DNA from: Mageeibacillus sp. UBA3781
Lineage (GTDB): Bacteria > Bacillota > Clostridia > Saccharofermentanales > Saccharofermentanaceae
Reading direction: 5' to 3'
Assembly (NCBI GenBank): GCA_002368805.1
Contig: DFFH01000069.1
Location: 15,178 to 33,808 of the forward strand
DNA: 18,631 nt
The notes under the pieces are model-generated. The model was given only the letters and a program-made list of their open reading frames with translations. It was not told the DNA's origin and did no database searches. Positions within the stretch are counted from its first letter, which is position 1. Each line of letters opens with the position of its first letter. Below are positions 1 to 6,971 of the stretch, piece by piece. A program made the translations under genes and the position numbers.

Positions 1-1313
1 TGTTCGTCGGTGTCGGTGCCAGCCGTGTAAGAGACCTTTTCGACAGTGCAAAGAAGAATGCACCGTGTATCGTCTTTATCGATGAGATCGATGCGGTCGG
101 CCGTCACCGTGGTGCCGGCATGGGCGGCGGTCACGATGAGCGTGAGCAGACATTGAATCAGTTGCTCGTTGAGATGGATGGTTTCGGACCGAACGAAGGC
201 GTTATCGTTATCGCAGCGACCAACCGTGTGGATATCCTTGATCCGGCACTTCTCCGTCCGGGACGTTTTGACCGTCGTGTTTCGGTTGCCCGTCCGGATA
301 TCAAAGGCCGTGCGGATATCCTTAAAGTACATGCCAAGAATAAGCCTTTCGAGGACGATGTCGATCTCAAGGAGATCGCAAAGATCACCCCCGGTTACAC
401 CGGTGCGGATCTGGCAAACCTCCTGAATGAAGCAGCACTTCTTGCAGCTAGAAGAAATGCCAAGAAGATCTCTAAGGCGGATGTTTCCGAGGCCGTATTC
501 AAGGTCATGGTAGGACCGGAGAAGAAGAGCCGCGTGATCACCGACAAGGAGAAGCGCCTTACCGCTTTCCACGAGGCAGGACATGCGATCGTACTTCGTA
601 CGGTTTCCGAGACAGAACATGTCGAGCGTGTTTCCATCATCCCTGCAGGTGGCGCAGGCGGATATACCGCGCATAAGCCGGATGAGGATATCTACTATAC
701 AACGAAGAAGCAGCTGATCGATTCCATCATGATCTCTTTGGGCGGACGTGCCGCAGAGCAGATCATCCTCGGCGAGATCAGTACCGGTGCTTCCTCTGAC
801 CTGCAGCACTGCAACGGTATTGCCCGTGAGATGATCACCCGCTACGGTATGTCGGAGAAGTTCCCGAACGTGATCTTCGATGATGACGATGAGGTATTCA
901 TCGGTAAGAGCTATGGACATACCCGTGTTTACAGTGAGCAGTCCGCCGCGCAGATCGACGAAGAGATCGCACGTATCATTGATAAGGCATATAATGATGT
1001 ACTTAATCTTCTGAATGAGAAGATGGCGATCCTCAATGCAGTTGCTCACAGACTTCTCGAGAAAGAGAAGATCGAAGGACCGGAGTTCGAAGAGATCTAC
1101 GTCAGTGGCGGCGTGATCCCGGAGACACCTGCTTCCGAAGAGCCGGCTGCAGAGGAGAAGGTTTCCGAAGAACCTGCATCCGAGGAAACAGCATCTGCTT
1201 CTGAAACAATAGCAGAGAAGGCTGTTGAGGAAAGCAAGGCTACTGAAGAGACAGTAGAGAACACTGGATCTTCTACAGAAGAAACCGCTTCGGATGAAGA
1301 GAAGAAGTCCTAA
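1..1313 (+). CDS. ftsH: ATP-dependent zinc metalloprotease FtsH (5' truncated by window edge)
   Basis: FtsH is a membrane-anchored AAA+ protease that degrades misassembled membrane proteins and some regulators. The frame is open from base 3, so about 436 codons are visible. The N-terminal membrane helices and Walker A lie upstream of the window. Visible in order are the FVGVGASRVRDLF segment, Walker B (VFIDEID), the GGGHDEREQTLNQLL segment, the second region of homology with arginine fingers (AATNR, then RPGRFDRR), and the M41 peptidase domain. The zinc motif HEAGH is at bases 570-584, and the third zinc ligand is probably the Asp of STGASSD at 798-800. All catalytic residues that can be seen are intact. 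The last 60 or so residues form a low-complexity tail rich in Glu, Ser, Thr and Ala, which is longer and more acidic than usual for the family. A strong terminator follows. Family identity is certain; only the tail is unusual. Confidence 0.97.
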   Translation, partial: FVGVGASRVRDLFDSAKKNAPCIVFIDEIDAVGRHRGAGMGGGHDEREQTLNQLLVEMDGFGPNEGVIVIAATNRVDILDPALLRPGRFDRRVSVARPDIKGRADILKVHAKNKPFEDDVDLKEIAKITPGYTGADLANLLNEAALLAARRNAKKISKADVSEAVFKVMVGPEKKSRVITDKEKRLTAFHEAGHAIVLRTVSETEHVERVSIIPAGGAGGYTAHKPDEDIYYTTKKQLIDSIMISLGGRAAEQIILGEISTGASSDLQHCNGIAREMITRYGMSEKFPNVIFDDDDEVFIGKSYGHTRVYSEQSAAQIDEEIARIIDKAYNDVLNLLNEKMAILNAVAHRLLEKEKIEGPEFEEIYVSGGVIPETPASEEPAAEEKVSEEPASEETASASETIAEKAVEESKATEETVENTGSSTEETASDEEKKS

Positions 1314-1330
1314 GACGGATCATGGATCAG

Positions 1331-1370
1331 TATCAAAAAGGAGTTGCGATATGCAGCTCCTTTTTTGATA
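1331..1370. terminator. Bidirectional intrinsic terminator after ftsH
   Basis: Arms 1331-1347 and 1353-1370 are nearly perfectly complementary around the 5-base loop GATAT, with GGAG(T/C)TGC as the core. The plus strand ends in six T and the minus strand in five T. It can therefore stop ftsH on the plus strand and the convergent lipoprotein operon on the minus strand. Confidence 0.85.
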
Positions 1371-1386
1371 TAAGAAGGGCATGAAT

Positions 1387-1428
1387 ATGGGCGCCTCTTT
1401 GTGATTGATCATCACTCGGAGACGCCCA
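1387..1428. other. Hairpin in the convergent gap
   Basis: ATGGGCGCCTC at 1387-1397 pairs with GAGACGCCCAT at the right side, with one mismatch or wobble. An inner GTGAT/ATCAC stem continues it. There is no U-tract on either strand, so by itself it is a poor terminator. It may stabilise the 3' end of the lipoprotein mRNA. Confidence 0.5.
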
Positions 1429-1451
1429 TTTAATGCTGTTTAGTTAACATG

Positions 1452-1491
1452 TCGGCTGGTCGCTGATTGCCAATCGGTACCAGTCAGCCGA
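1452..1491. other. Second hairpin just past the lipoprotein stop codon
   Basis: TCGGCT at 1452-1457 pairs with AGCCGA at 1486-1491. GGT/ACC and an inner GATT/AATC (1464-1474) extend the stem. No U-tract follows in either direction. It lies 17 bases beyond the stop codon of the minus-strand lipoprotein gene. Its role is unknown. Confidence 0.4.
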
Positions 1492-1507
1492 TCATCATCT
1501 GCGTTTA

Positions 1508-3223
1508 TCAGCCGGCATAGCGGATGCCGGAGAAAAGATCTTCCTGAGGGATCTGCTCATCGCCATATGCGATCTTATAACCGTCTGAAATAGTGACCTT
1601 TAGCTGGAATACTGTATTTGTACTCTCGTCTTCTTCCAGTGTTGTGAAGAGACCGAGATCCTTTTCCAGATCGACGCCGATCAGACTGATGGCAGTGTTT
1701 GCCGGAATAGTGATAGTACCTGCCGGATTGCCATTCTCGTCGATTTTCGTAGCGGTGATCTCTTTCTTGCTGATGCCGACTCCCTGCTTGGATGCAAAAT
1801 CAGCTGTTTTTACCGGCATTCCGTTATTGCCGATCACTGAACAGGTAGTGTCTATGTAAGTTGTTCCCATAATGTCATTGGTATCATGAACTACAAAACG
1901 GCTCGGATCATAATATGGGGAAATTCCGTAAACGTCGTTATATCCGAAAGTGGAAACAAAATCATTCACATAAACGAACTGGCCATTCTCGTAATGGAAA
2001 ACAAATGTGGAGGCGGATTCACCCTCGTAAGTTGTAGCGAGATACGCGTAGAAACCGGAGTCCGTCTTCATGAGGTTGAAACCGTAATAGTAATAATTGT
2101 CACCATTGCCTAAAAGATCGCCCGGAATAGCCCCTTTTGCTTCGCCGTTAATGGAGATATTTGCGCCGATCATTGCGCCGTATTCATCTGTTTCATAATC
2201 TACAGAGATCAGATCCAGTGCTCCGTCACCATCGATATCCCATGTGATGCTGTTATAGGCATCCGCTTCAAGTGCATAGTATTCAGGAGTAGAGCCGAAG
2301 ATGGAAACGTCCAGATAATCAGCGGCGTACATGGCCGGAATCTTGAAGAAATGCGGATTTGCAAGTTTGGTGTTAATAAGATAAATGGCATCGTACGAAA
2401 TGACGAATTCGATTTTTTCGTTTTCATTGCGAAGATCTTTTGCAAAGTCTTTCGCATAACCCTTCTCATATTCGTCTGCCTTTGAACTGCTGAAGAACTT
2501 TTCGAAGAAATCAGCAAAGCCGGCTCTGTCGGTCACTACGTCTTCAAAAAAGTATTCCATGCCGTCAGATGCACGGTAAGTGTGTGAAATAACAGAGTTG
2601 TTGTTTAATGACGCTGAGTATATCTCCTGGTGAATGGCATAAGAGAAAATATCCGTGTCTGCGCGATATACCCAGATGGCACCATTTAAATGTGTATCTG
2701 TCGAGAAAGAACCGTCCTTGATAGAGGAGACCAGCTGCGGCCGGAGTGTGTCATACTGTCCGTCAAGCACATAATTCAGCTCAGCAGATTGGCTTTCCAA
2801 CGTGTTCCAGAGCTGATCGTGCGCTTCGATCTCAGCATCAGAGAACTGAATCTTCGATGCCTCTTTTCTGATCATTCCGAATCTTCCGTCTGAAGTCGGA
2901 ACAGCGAAAGCGCGGTCCGTTGAAACGAACTCATACTCGAGGTTCTTCTGGTCATTTCTGACTATAAAATCTGAAGAAAGTTTGAAATCTTTCAATCCTG
3001 TTCCCGGCTTTGTTTCCGGTTCTGAAGAGGATTCCGATTCGGATGGCTCGGTATCTTCCGAAGTCGCCTCGGTTTCAGTCTCGGATTCTTCCGTCTCGGT
3101 TTCCGTTACTTCCGTTTCTGTTGTCTTCTTCGTCTTCTTTGTTGTTTCTTCGCTCTTTTTCTTACAACCTGCAAGGGCGGAGATCATGGACAGAGAGAGT
3201 AGCAATGCAATTGCCTTTTTCAT
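1508..3223 (-). CDS. Lipoprotein with acidic linker, DUF3298-like region and calcium-loop motif (second gene of pair)
   Basis: This is a 571-residue protein of unknown function, predicted to be anchored on the outer face of the membrane. The signal peptide ends in the lipobox ALAGC with Cys20. Residues 21-75 are a Lys-rich then Thr/Ser/Glu-rich linker (KKTKKTTETE and following). The central part (about 100-300) has short motifs reminiscent of DUF3298/RsiV-type domains: a 'DIFSY' strand, 'DGMEYFFEDVV', and 'YDAIYLI' followed by 'FKIPAMYA'. A loop DIDGDGALD at 329-337 matches the DxDxDGxxD calcium-binding pattern seen in VCBS/FG-GAP and EF-hand-like repeats. SVIGNNGMP is at 462-470. The same layout and motifs recur in the gene immediately upstream, so the two are tandem paralogs. 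Only 21 bases separate them, containing a perfect AAGGAGG (3229-3235). The start is decided by that site and the signal peptide. The DUF assignment is from memory of motifs and is tentative. Confidence 0.85.
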   Translation of the reverse strand: MKKAIALLLSLSMISALAGCKKKSEETTKKTKKTTETEVTETETEESETETEATSEDTEPSESESSSEPETKPGTGLKDFKLSSDFIVRNDQKNLEYEFVSTDRAFAVPTSDGRFGMIRKEASKIQFSDAEIEAHDQLWNTLESQSAELNYVLDGQYDTLRPQLVSSIKDGSFSTDTHLNGAIWVYRADTDIFSYAIHQEIYSASLNNNSVISHTYRASDGMEYFFEDVVTDRAGFADFFEKFFSSSKADEYEKGYAKDFAKDLRNENEKIEFVISYDAIYLINTKLANPHFFKIPAMYAADYLDVSIFGSTPEYYALEADAYNSITWDIDGDGALDLISVDYETDEYGAMIGANISINGEAKGAIPGDLLGNGDNYYYYGFNLMKTDSGFYAYLATTYEGESASTFVFHYENGQFVYVNDFVSTFGYNDVYGISPYYDPSRFVVHDTNDIMGTTYIDTTCSVIGNNGMPVKTADFASKQGVGISKKEITATKIDENGNPAGTITIPANTAISLIGVDLEKDLGLFTTLEEDESTNTVFQLKVTISDGYKIAYGDEQIPQEDLFSGIRYAG

Positions 3224-3244
3224 AAAAACCTCCTTAATAGTTGA

Positions 3245-4912
3245 TTATCCCCAGAACATAATGGAATAGAAAACATCTTCCAAGTCTTTTCCGTTGACGG
3301 TTATGACATAATCGTCTGATACGGCGAAGTCGAGTTCCGCCAGGAAGTTCTTTTCCGGATCGGGATCTACAATGTGGACGATCAGGCGTTTGGTGTCTGT
3401 ATCATAAAGATACGGACGGACGAAAGATCCTGCCGGGATCGTCACATCGCCTTCCTTGCTTAAGTCGATGTCGCTAACTTTCGAACACGGAATATCGATC
3501 TTCGCGGTAACCGGACCTGCATCCGATGACCAAAGAGGATAGTTTTTCTTCGGCATACCGTGATTTCCGATAACGGAGAATTCATTGGTGAAGAAGTCGG
3601 TACCCAGTGTATCGCAAGGATCAAACATCTCGAAAGCTTCCGGATTGATCAGTGCACGGGATCCCATGAAGTCCGTAAATACGTCTACATAGGTCAGCTT
3701 ATCTCCGTCGATCTTAAAGACGTAAGTATCTTCGAAAGAATCGATGGCGTTCATACGGCAGTAAAGGTAGAAGCCGTCATCAGTCTTCATGATCATGGAG
3801 TACATGAGTCCGTTAGAATAGATTTCCATCCCTGCGGACTTGGAGTCGAGTTTGAAATCGTTATATTCGAGCTTCAGGATGATTTCATCGTTACCGTATT
3901 CACCGGTGCCCTGTGAATACTCACTTTCAGCTTTGATCGTATCCATCTGTCCGTCCCCGTTTACATCCCATGTGATGCAGCGGTTCGGATCGTCATAGAG
4001 TGTGTAGTATTTCGGTGTTTTTCCGAAGTATTCCATATTAAAGATATCTTCGTGTCCGATCACCGGGATCTTATATACGTCGTAGTTGATCATGCCTGAA
4101 TTGAACACGGGAATATTGATTCCGTCGTAGGCCAGAGTAAAGGAAAGTGTGCCGTCAGTGACGCTGTTTTCAATGGATGTCAGCCAGGTCTTGTAGTCAT
4201 TATCCGCACCCGGCATAGCGAAGTACTGCTCGAGGAGAGCATTCAGTGCGCCACGGTCTAAAATGACATCGTCCATCGTGATGGTAGAACCGTCTTCCGT
4301 GCGGTAGTTGTATGTGCGGAATTCGCCTTCCTGCATTCCCGGTGCAGCGGTGACTGCGACAGAGAAGATCTGTGAGTCGGAACGGAAAATAGCTGTTGTT
4401 AATTCTACTTCGTTTCCATCGGTGTAATGTCCGGATTTTGCATTATTCAGAAATACTTCGCTTTCTTTTTTGAACTGATCCTCCGTCTGCGCGATCAATG
4501 GAGCGAAGTCTCTTTCCAGAGACGTCTCGAGCTTGTCATACGGAGTTCCGTCTTCCAGATAGAGCTGGTCAATGGAAAGGAACATATACGATGTTGTTTC
4601 TGTATCTTTATCAAATACGGGAGTGTAATCCCAGTACTGGGTCGGGTAATCCATCCCGATCATCTCCAGCGATTCTTCCGCCTTAAACACGTTGGCCGGA
4701 GCAGATGTCTCGCTTTCGGTAGTTTCAGTTTCTGTTTCCTTGGATGAGGTATCAGTTTCATCTGTGTCATCTGTAGGAGCTTCAGTTTCTTCCGTCTCCT
4801 CTGTAGTTTTCTTCGTTTTTTTTGTTTTCCTTGTTTCTTCCTCGGATTTAGAACATCCTACAAGCGAAAGAATCATCGAGCCGCAAAGCAAGACAGAAAT
4901 CAATCTCTTCAT
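3245..4912 (-). CDS. Lipoprotein with acidic linker, DUF3298-like region and calcium-loop motif (first gene of pair)
   Basis: This is a 555-residue lipoprotein of unknown function. The frame runs open further upstream, but the ATG at 4912 is preceded by TTAGGGGTG and begins a clean signal peptide with lipobox SLVGC, Cys20. A Lys/Thr then Thr/Ser/Glu linker spans about 21-73. 'RSDSQIFSVAV' followed by 'DGSTITMDDVILDRGAL' and 'LAYDGINIPVF' resembles DUF3298/RsiV-type folds, which is tentative. The calcium-loop-like DVNGDGQMD is at 316-324 and follows 'GKTPKYY..CITW', matching 'GSTPEYY..SITW' in the paralog. SVIGNHGMP (446-454) and the C-terminal 'LEDVFYSI.FWG' also have counterparts there. The two genes probably form one transcript starting at the extended -10 at 4952-4957. 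No enzyme motif is visible. Likely roles are a surface sensor or binding protein; this is inference only. Confidence 0.85.
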   Translation of the reverse strand: MKRLISVLLCGSMILSLVGCSKSEEETRKTKKTKKTTEETEETEAPTDDTDETDTSSKETETETTESETSAPANVFKAEESLEMIGMDYPTQYWDYTPVFDKDTETTSYMFLSIDQLYLEDGTPYDKLETSLERDFAPLIAQTEDQFKKESEVFLNNAKSGHYTDGNEVELTTAIFRSDSQIFSVAVTAAPGMQEGEFRTYNYRTEDGSTITMDDVILDRGALNALLEQYFAMPGADNDYKTWLTSIENSVTDGTLSFTLAYDGINIPVFNSGMINYDVYKIPVIGHEDIFNMEYFGKTPKYYTLYDDPNRCITWDVNGDGQMDTIKAESEYSQGTGEYGNDEIILKLEYNDFKLDSKSAGMEIYSNGLMYSMIMKTDDGFYLYCRMNAIDSFEDTYVFKIDGDKLTYVDVFTDFMGSRALINPEAFEMFDPCDTLGTDFFTNEFSVIGNHGMPKKNYPLWSSDAGPVTAKIDIPCSKVSDIDLSKEGDVTIPAGSFVRPYLYDTDTKRLIVHIVDPDPEKNFLAELDFAVSDDYVITVNGKDLEDVFYSIMFWG

Positions 4913-4951
4913 TTCGTTCACCCCTAAATCTTTTTTTATATCTTCATTAGT

Positions 4952-4960
4952 ATTATAACA
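4952..4960 (-). promoter_or_regulatory. Extended -10 promoter for the lipoprotein pair
   Basis: On the minus strand the sequence TGTTATAAT gives a perfect -10 hexamer (4952-4957) with an upstream TG. No good -35 hexamer is present at 17 bases; the upstream stretch is T-rich. It lies about 40 bases before the ATG of the first lipoprotein gene and just after the spoVG terminator. Confidence 0.6.
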
Positions 4961-4972
4961 AAAAAAGAGGAC

Positions 4973-5001
4973 AAAAAAATGAGGGCCTTTTGTCGGCCCT
5001 C
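4973..5001 (-). terminator. spoVG intrinsic terminator
   Basis: On the minus strand GAGGGCC (4995-5001) pairs with GGCCCTC (4981-4987) across the loop GACAAAA, followed by A and seven T. It sits 30 bases after the spoVG stop codon. Confidence 0.9.
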
Positions 5002-5030
5002 TCGAAAAGTACTTATATGGTCTCTTCCGG

Positions 5031-5333
5031 TCAGATGCTGTCGGAAGAGGGGATGTCCGCGACCTGCTGGGAAAGCTGGTCGATCGCTTCTTTATACTTG
5101 GCCAGAACCTGTGCGGAGATCTGGTCACGGAATGCGGAATTGATCGGATGAACGATATCCTTATATTCTCCTTCGGGAGTGCGGCGGCTGGGCATCGCAA
5201 TAAAAAGGCCGTTATTGCCTTCGACGACTTTTACATCATGAACTACGAACTGATGATCGAAGGTGATGGAGACAATAGCTTTCATCTTACTCTCGAGAGT
5301 TAGCTTGCGAATGACAATGTCCGATATTTCCAT
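5031..5333 (-). CDS. spoVG: SpoVG, septation/sporulation regulator
   Basis: SpoVG is a small nucleic-acid-binding regulator. In Bacillus it affects asymmetric septation and spore cortex, and in other Bacillota it affects surface and virulence genes. The 100-residue product has the family signature throughout: MEISDIVIRKL at the start, then 'MKAIVSITFDHQFVVHDVKV', 'GNNGLFIAMPSRR' and 'DIVHPINSAFRD'. The C-terminal 15-20 residues are family-variable. AGGAGG at 5339-5344 lies 5 bases before the ATG. The gene is single, with its own terminator, and is divergent from murC across 189 bases. It is not beside purR or glmU, which is its usual setting in Bacilli. In Bacillus it is transcribed by sigma-H; I see no convincing sigma-H site here. 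Confidence 0.96.
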   Translation of the reverse strand: MEISDIVIRKLTLESKMKAIVSITFDHQFVVHDVKVVEGNNGLFIAMPSRRTPEGEYKDIVHPINSAFRDQISAQVLAKYKEAIDQLSQQVADIPSSDSI

Positions 5334-5379
5334 ATCTGCCTCCTAAATATATACCCCTATATACCCACCACTATTGTGT

Positions 5380-5408
5380 AGAATAACACATTTTTTAAAC
5401 ATATTCAT
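5380..5408 (-). promoter_or_regulatory. Possible spoVG promoter
   Basis: On the minus strand TGTTATTCT offers a TG-extended -10 (5380-5385). A weak ATGAAT sits 17 bases upstream in the -35 position (5403-5408). It lies about 47 bases before the ATG. The match is modest. Confidence 0.35.
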
Positions 5409-5429
5409 CATATTATCTTTGAAAAAGGG

Positions 5430-5435
5430 TATAAT
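5430..5435 (+). promoter_or_regulatory. Probable -10 element for murC operon
   Basis: A perfect TATAAT at 5430-5435 lies 88 bases before the murC start. No good -35 hexamer is present 16-18 bases upstream, so a regulator may be needed or the true spacing may differ. A palindrome begins where transcription should start (5443-5460). Confidence 0.5.
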
Positions 5436-5442
5436 AGTAAGG

Positions 5443-5460
5443 CAAATGTGCTCACATTTG
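5443..5460. repeat. Perfect 18-base palindrome at the predicted murC transcription start
   Basis: CAAATGTG at 5443-5450 and CACATTTG at 5453-5460 are perfect inverted 8-mers around a 2-base centre. The centre is too short for a stable RNA loop unless the inner pair opens. The position right at +1 suits a repressor operator. The binding protein is unknown. Confidence 0.6.
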
Positions 5461-5522
5461 TTAAGGGTATCTTTATTATTTAAGGATTTCCCGAATAACC
5501 GAAGAATCTGGAGAGAAATAGT

Positions 5523-6968
5523 ATGGCTGAAGGGATGAAGGACTTGCCGTCCGGCAAGCGCGTTTTTTTTGTGGGAATCGGTGGCATCAGTATGAGCGGT
5601 CTTGCTCGTATTGCATGTAATTACGGACTGATCGTCGGCGGATCGGATATGCATCCGTCCGAGCGAACGCACGAACTTCAGGGGATCGGCGTGAAGTTCT
5701 ACGATCACCATAGCGAAGAGAATATCAAGGAATTCGCTCCGGATATCGTCGTACATACTGCAGCGATCCTTCCCGGAAATCCGGAACTGGAATATTCCAG
5801 AAAGAACGGACTGACTGTCATGGAGAGATCCGTATTTCTGGGCCTGATCACGAAAAACTTTGCAAATGTGATCAATATTTCCGGAACGCATGGAAAGACC
5901 ACGACGACGTCGATGGTCTCCCTGATCCTTCTGGAAAGCGGCGCCAACCCGACCGTGCATCTCGGTGCGGAGCTGGAAGCCTTTCACGGAAGTGTCTATC
6001 TCGGATCCAAAGACCAGCTTCTGATATCGGAAGCTTGTGAATACCACAGATCCTTTCTGGAGTTCTACTCCACCATCGCGGCGATCACGAATATCGACTA
6101 CGACCATGTGGACTGCTACAGCAGCATCGATGAAGTGATCGATGTCTTTGCCGAGTTTACGGAGAAACTCTCTGATGAGGGTACACTCGTAATTCCCGCA
6201 GGCGATAAGAATGTGCAGGAGTGTGTCAGACGGATCCCTGCGTGCCGCGCGAAGGTGGGTAAGGAGGAACCCAGGATCCTCACTACCGGTCTTGCCGGCG
6301 AGGGCCTTGATTTCTTTAAGAGAGAACCGGATTTCTGTGCCGTAAATATCGAATATACAGATGGAAAAGCGGGATTTGATGTTCTTTTCAAGGGACGCCC
6401 ATACACACATATCCAGCTGGCGATCCCGGGAACCCATAATGTCTATAATGCGCTGACCGCGATCGCATGTGCATCTCTTGCCGGCGGTACAGCTAATGCC
6501 GCGCAAAAAGCACTGTCTTCGTTTACCGGTGCGGAAGGCCGCTTCACGATCAAGGGGACCTTCAAGGGTGCGATGGTCGTTACCGATTACGCACATCATC
6601 CGAGTGCCGCACGTGCCACACTCGATGCGGCATCCCATGTACCGCACAATAAGACATGGGTGGTCTTCCAGCCGCTGACTTTCAGCCGCACAAAAGTGCT
6701 TTTTGAGGATTATGTCACATCGCTTCTTCCCTGCGAAGCAGTCTTCTTTGATGAGATCTTCTCGGATAGAGAAGTAAATCCGGGAGATATCTCCTCGAAA
6801 GATATTGCGGACGAGATCAATAGAAGAGGCGGACATGCGATTTTCTTTGAGTCCAAGGACGCGATCGTGGAGAAACTTTCTTCTGTCGTATCTAAGGACG
6901 ATATGATCCTGATCCTGGGTCCGGAGGATATCCGCGCCCTGGGTGACCGTCTGGTCAGCATGGAGTAA
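5523..6968 (+). CDS. murC: UDP-N-acetylmuramate--L-alanine ligase
   Basis: MurC adds L-alanine to UDP-MurNAc with ATP, the first amino-acid step of peptidoglycan precursor synthesis in the cytoplasm. The 481 residues have the usual three Mur ligase domains. Visible are the N-terminal UDP-binding Rossmann motif GIGGISMSGLA (18-28), the P-loop GTHGKTTT (121-128), 'IPGTHNVYNA' (301-310), 'GRF' (339-341) and DYAHHP (355-360). Differences from the E. coli-type pattern are EACEYHRSFL (170-179) where EADESD..FL is common, FQPLTFSRT (382-390) where FQPHRYTRT is common, and LGPEDI (465-470) where a GAGDI-like motif is common. I call it MurC rather than Mpl because of length and the N-terminal motif. 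The start ATG has GGAGAG at 5510-5515, 7 bases away. It is the first gene of a run with the membrane protein 3 bases downstream. Confidence 0.94.
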   Translation: MAEGMKDLPSGKRVFFVGIGGISMSGLARIACNYGLIVGGSDMHPSERTHELQGIGVKFYDHHSEENIKEFAPDIVVHTAAILPGNPELEYSRKNGLTVMERSVFLGLITKNFANVINISGTHGKTTTTSMVSLILLESGANPTVHLGAELEAFHGSVYLGSKDQLLISEACEYHRSFLEFYSTIAAITNIDYDHVDCYSSIDEVIDVFAEFTEKLSDEGTLVIPAGDKNVQECVRRIPACRAKVGKEEPRILTTGLAGEGLDFFKREPDFCAVNIEYTDGKAGFDVLFKGRPYTHIQLAIPGTHNVYNALTAIACASLAGGTANAAQKALSSFTGAEGRFTIKGTFKGAMVVTDYAHHPSAARATLDAASHVPHNKTWVVFQPLTFSRTKVLFEDYVTSLLPCEAVFFDEIFSDREVNPGDISSKDIADEINRRGGHAIFFESKDAIVEKLSSVVSKDDMILILGPEDIRALGDRLVSME

Positions 6969-6971
6969 CGG

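Noticed and set aside
4913..5200. An N-terminal extension of the first lipoprotein by 96 residues
   Set aside because: It would run through the spoVG terminator and the lipoprotein promoter, and it would bury the signal peptide.
5443..5460. Reading the murC palindrome as a CRP-type site
   Set aside because: The half-sites look alike (AAATGTG and CACATTT), but the spacing between them is far shorter than CRP requires.
5343..6836. A 497-codon open frame on the minus strand opposite murC
   Set aside because: It lies wholly within the antisense of a clear murC plus the spoVG-murC gap. It is rich in Cys, Arg and His, as antisense frames are, and has no domain motif.
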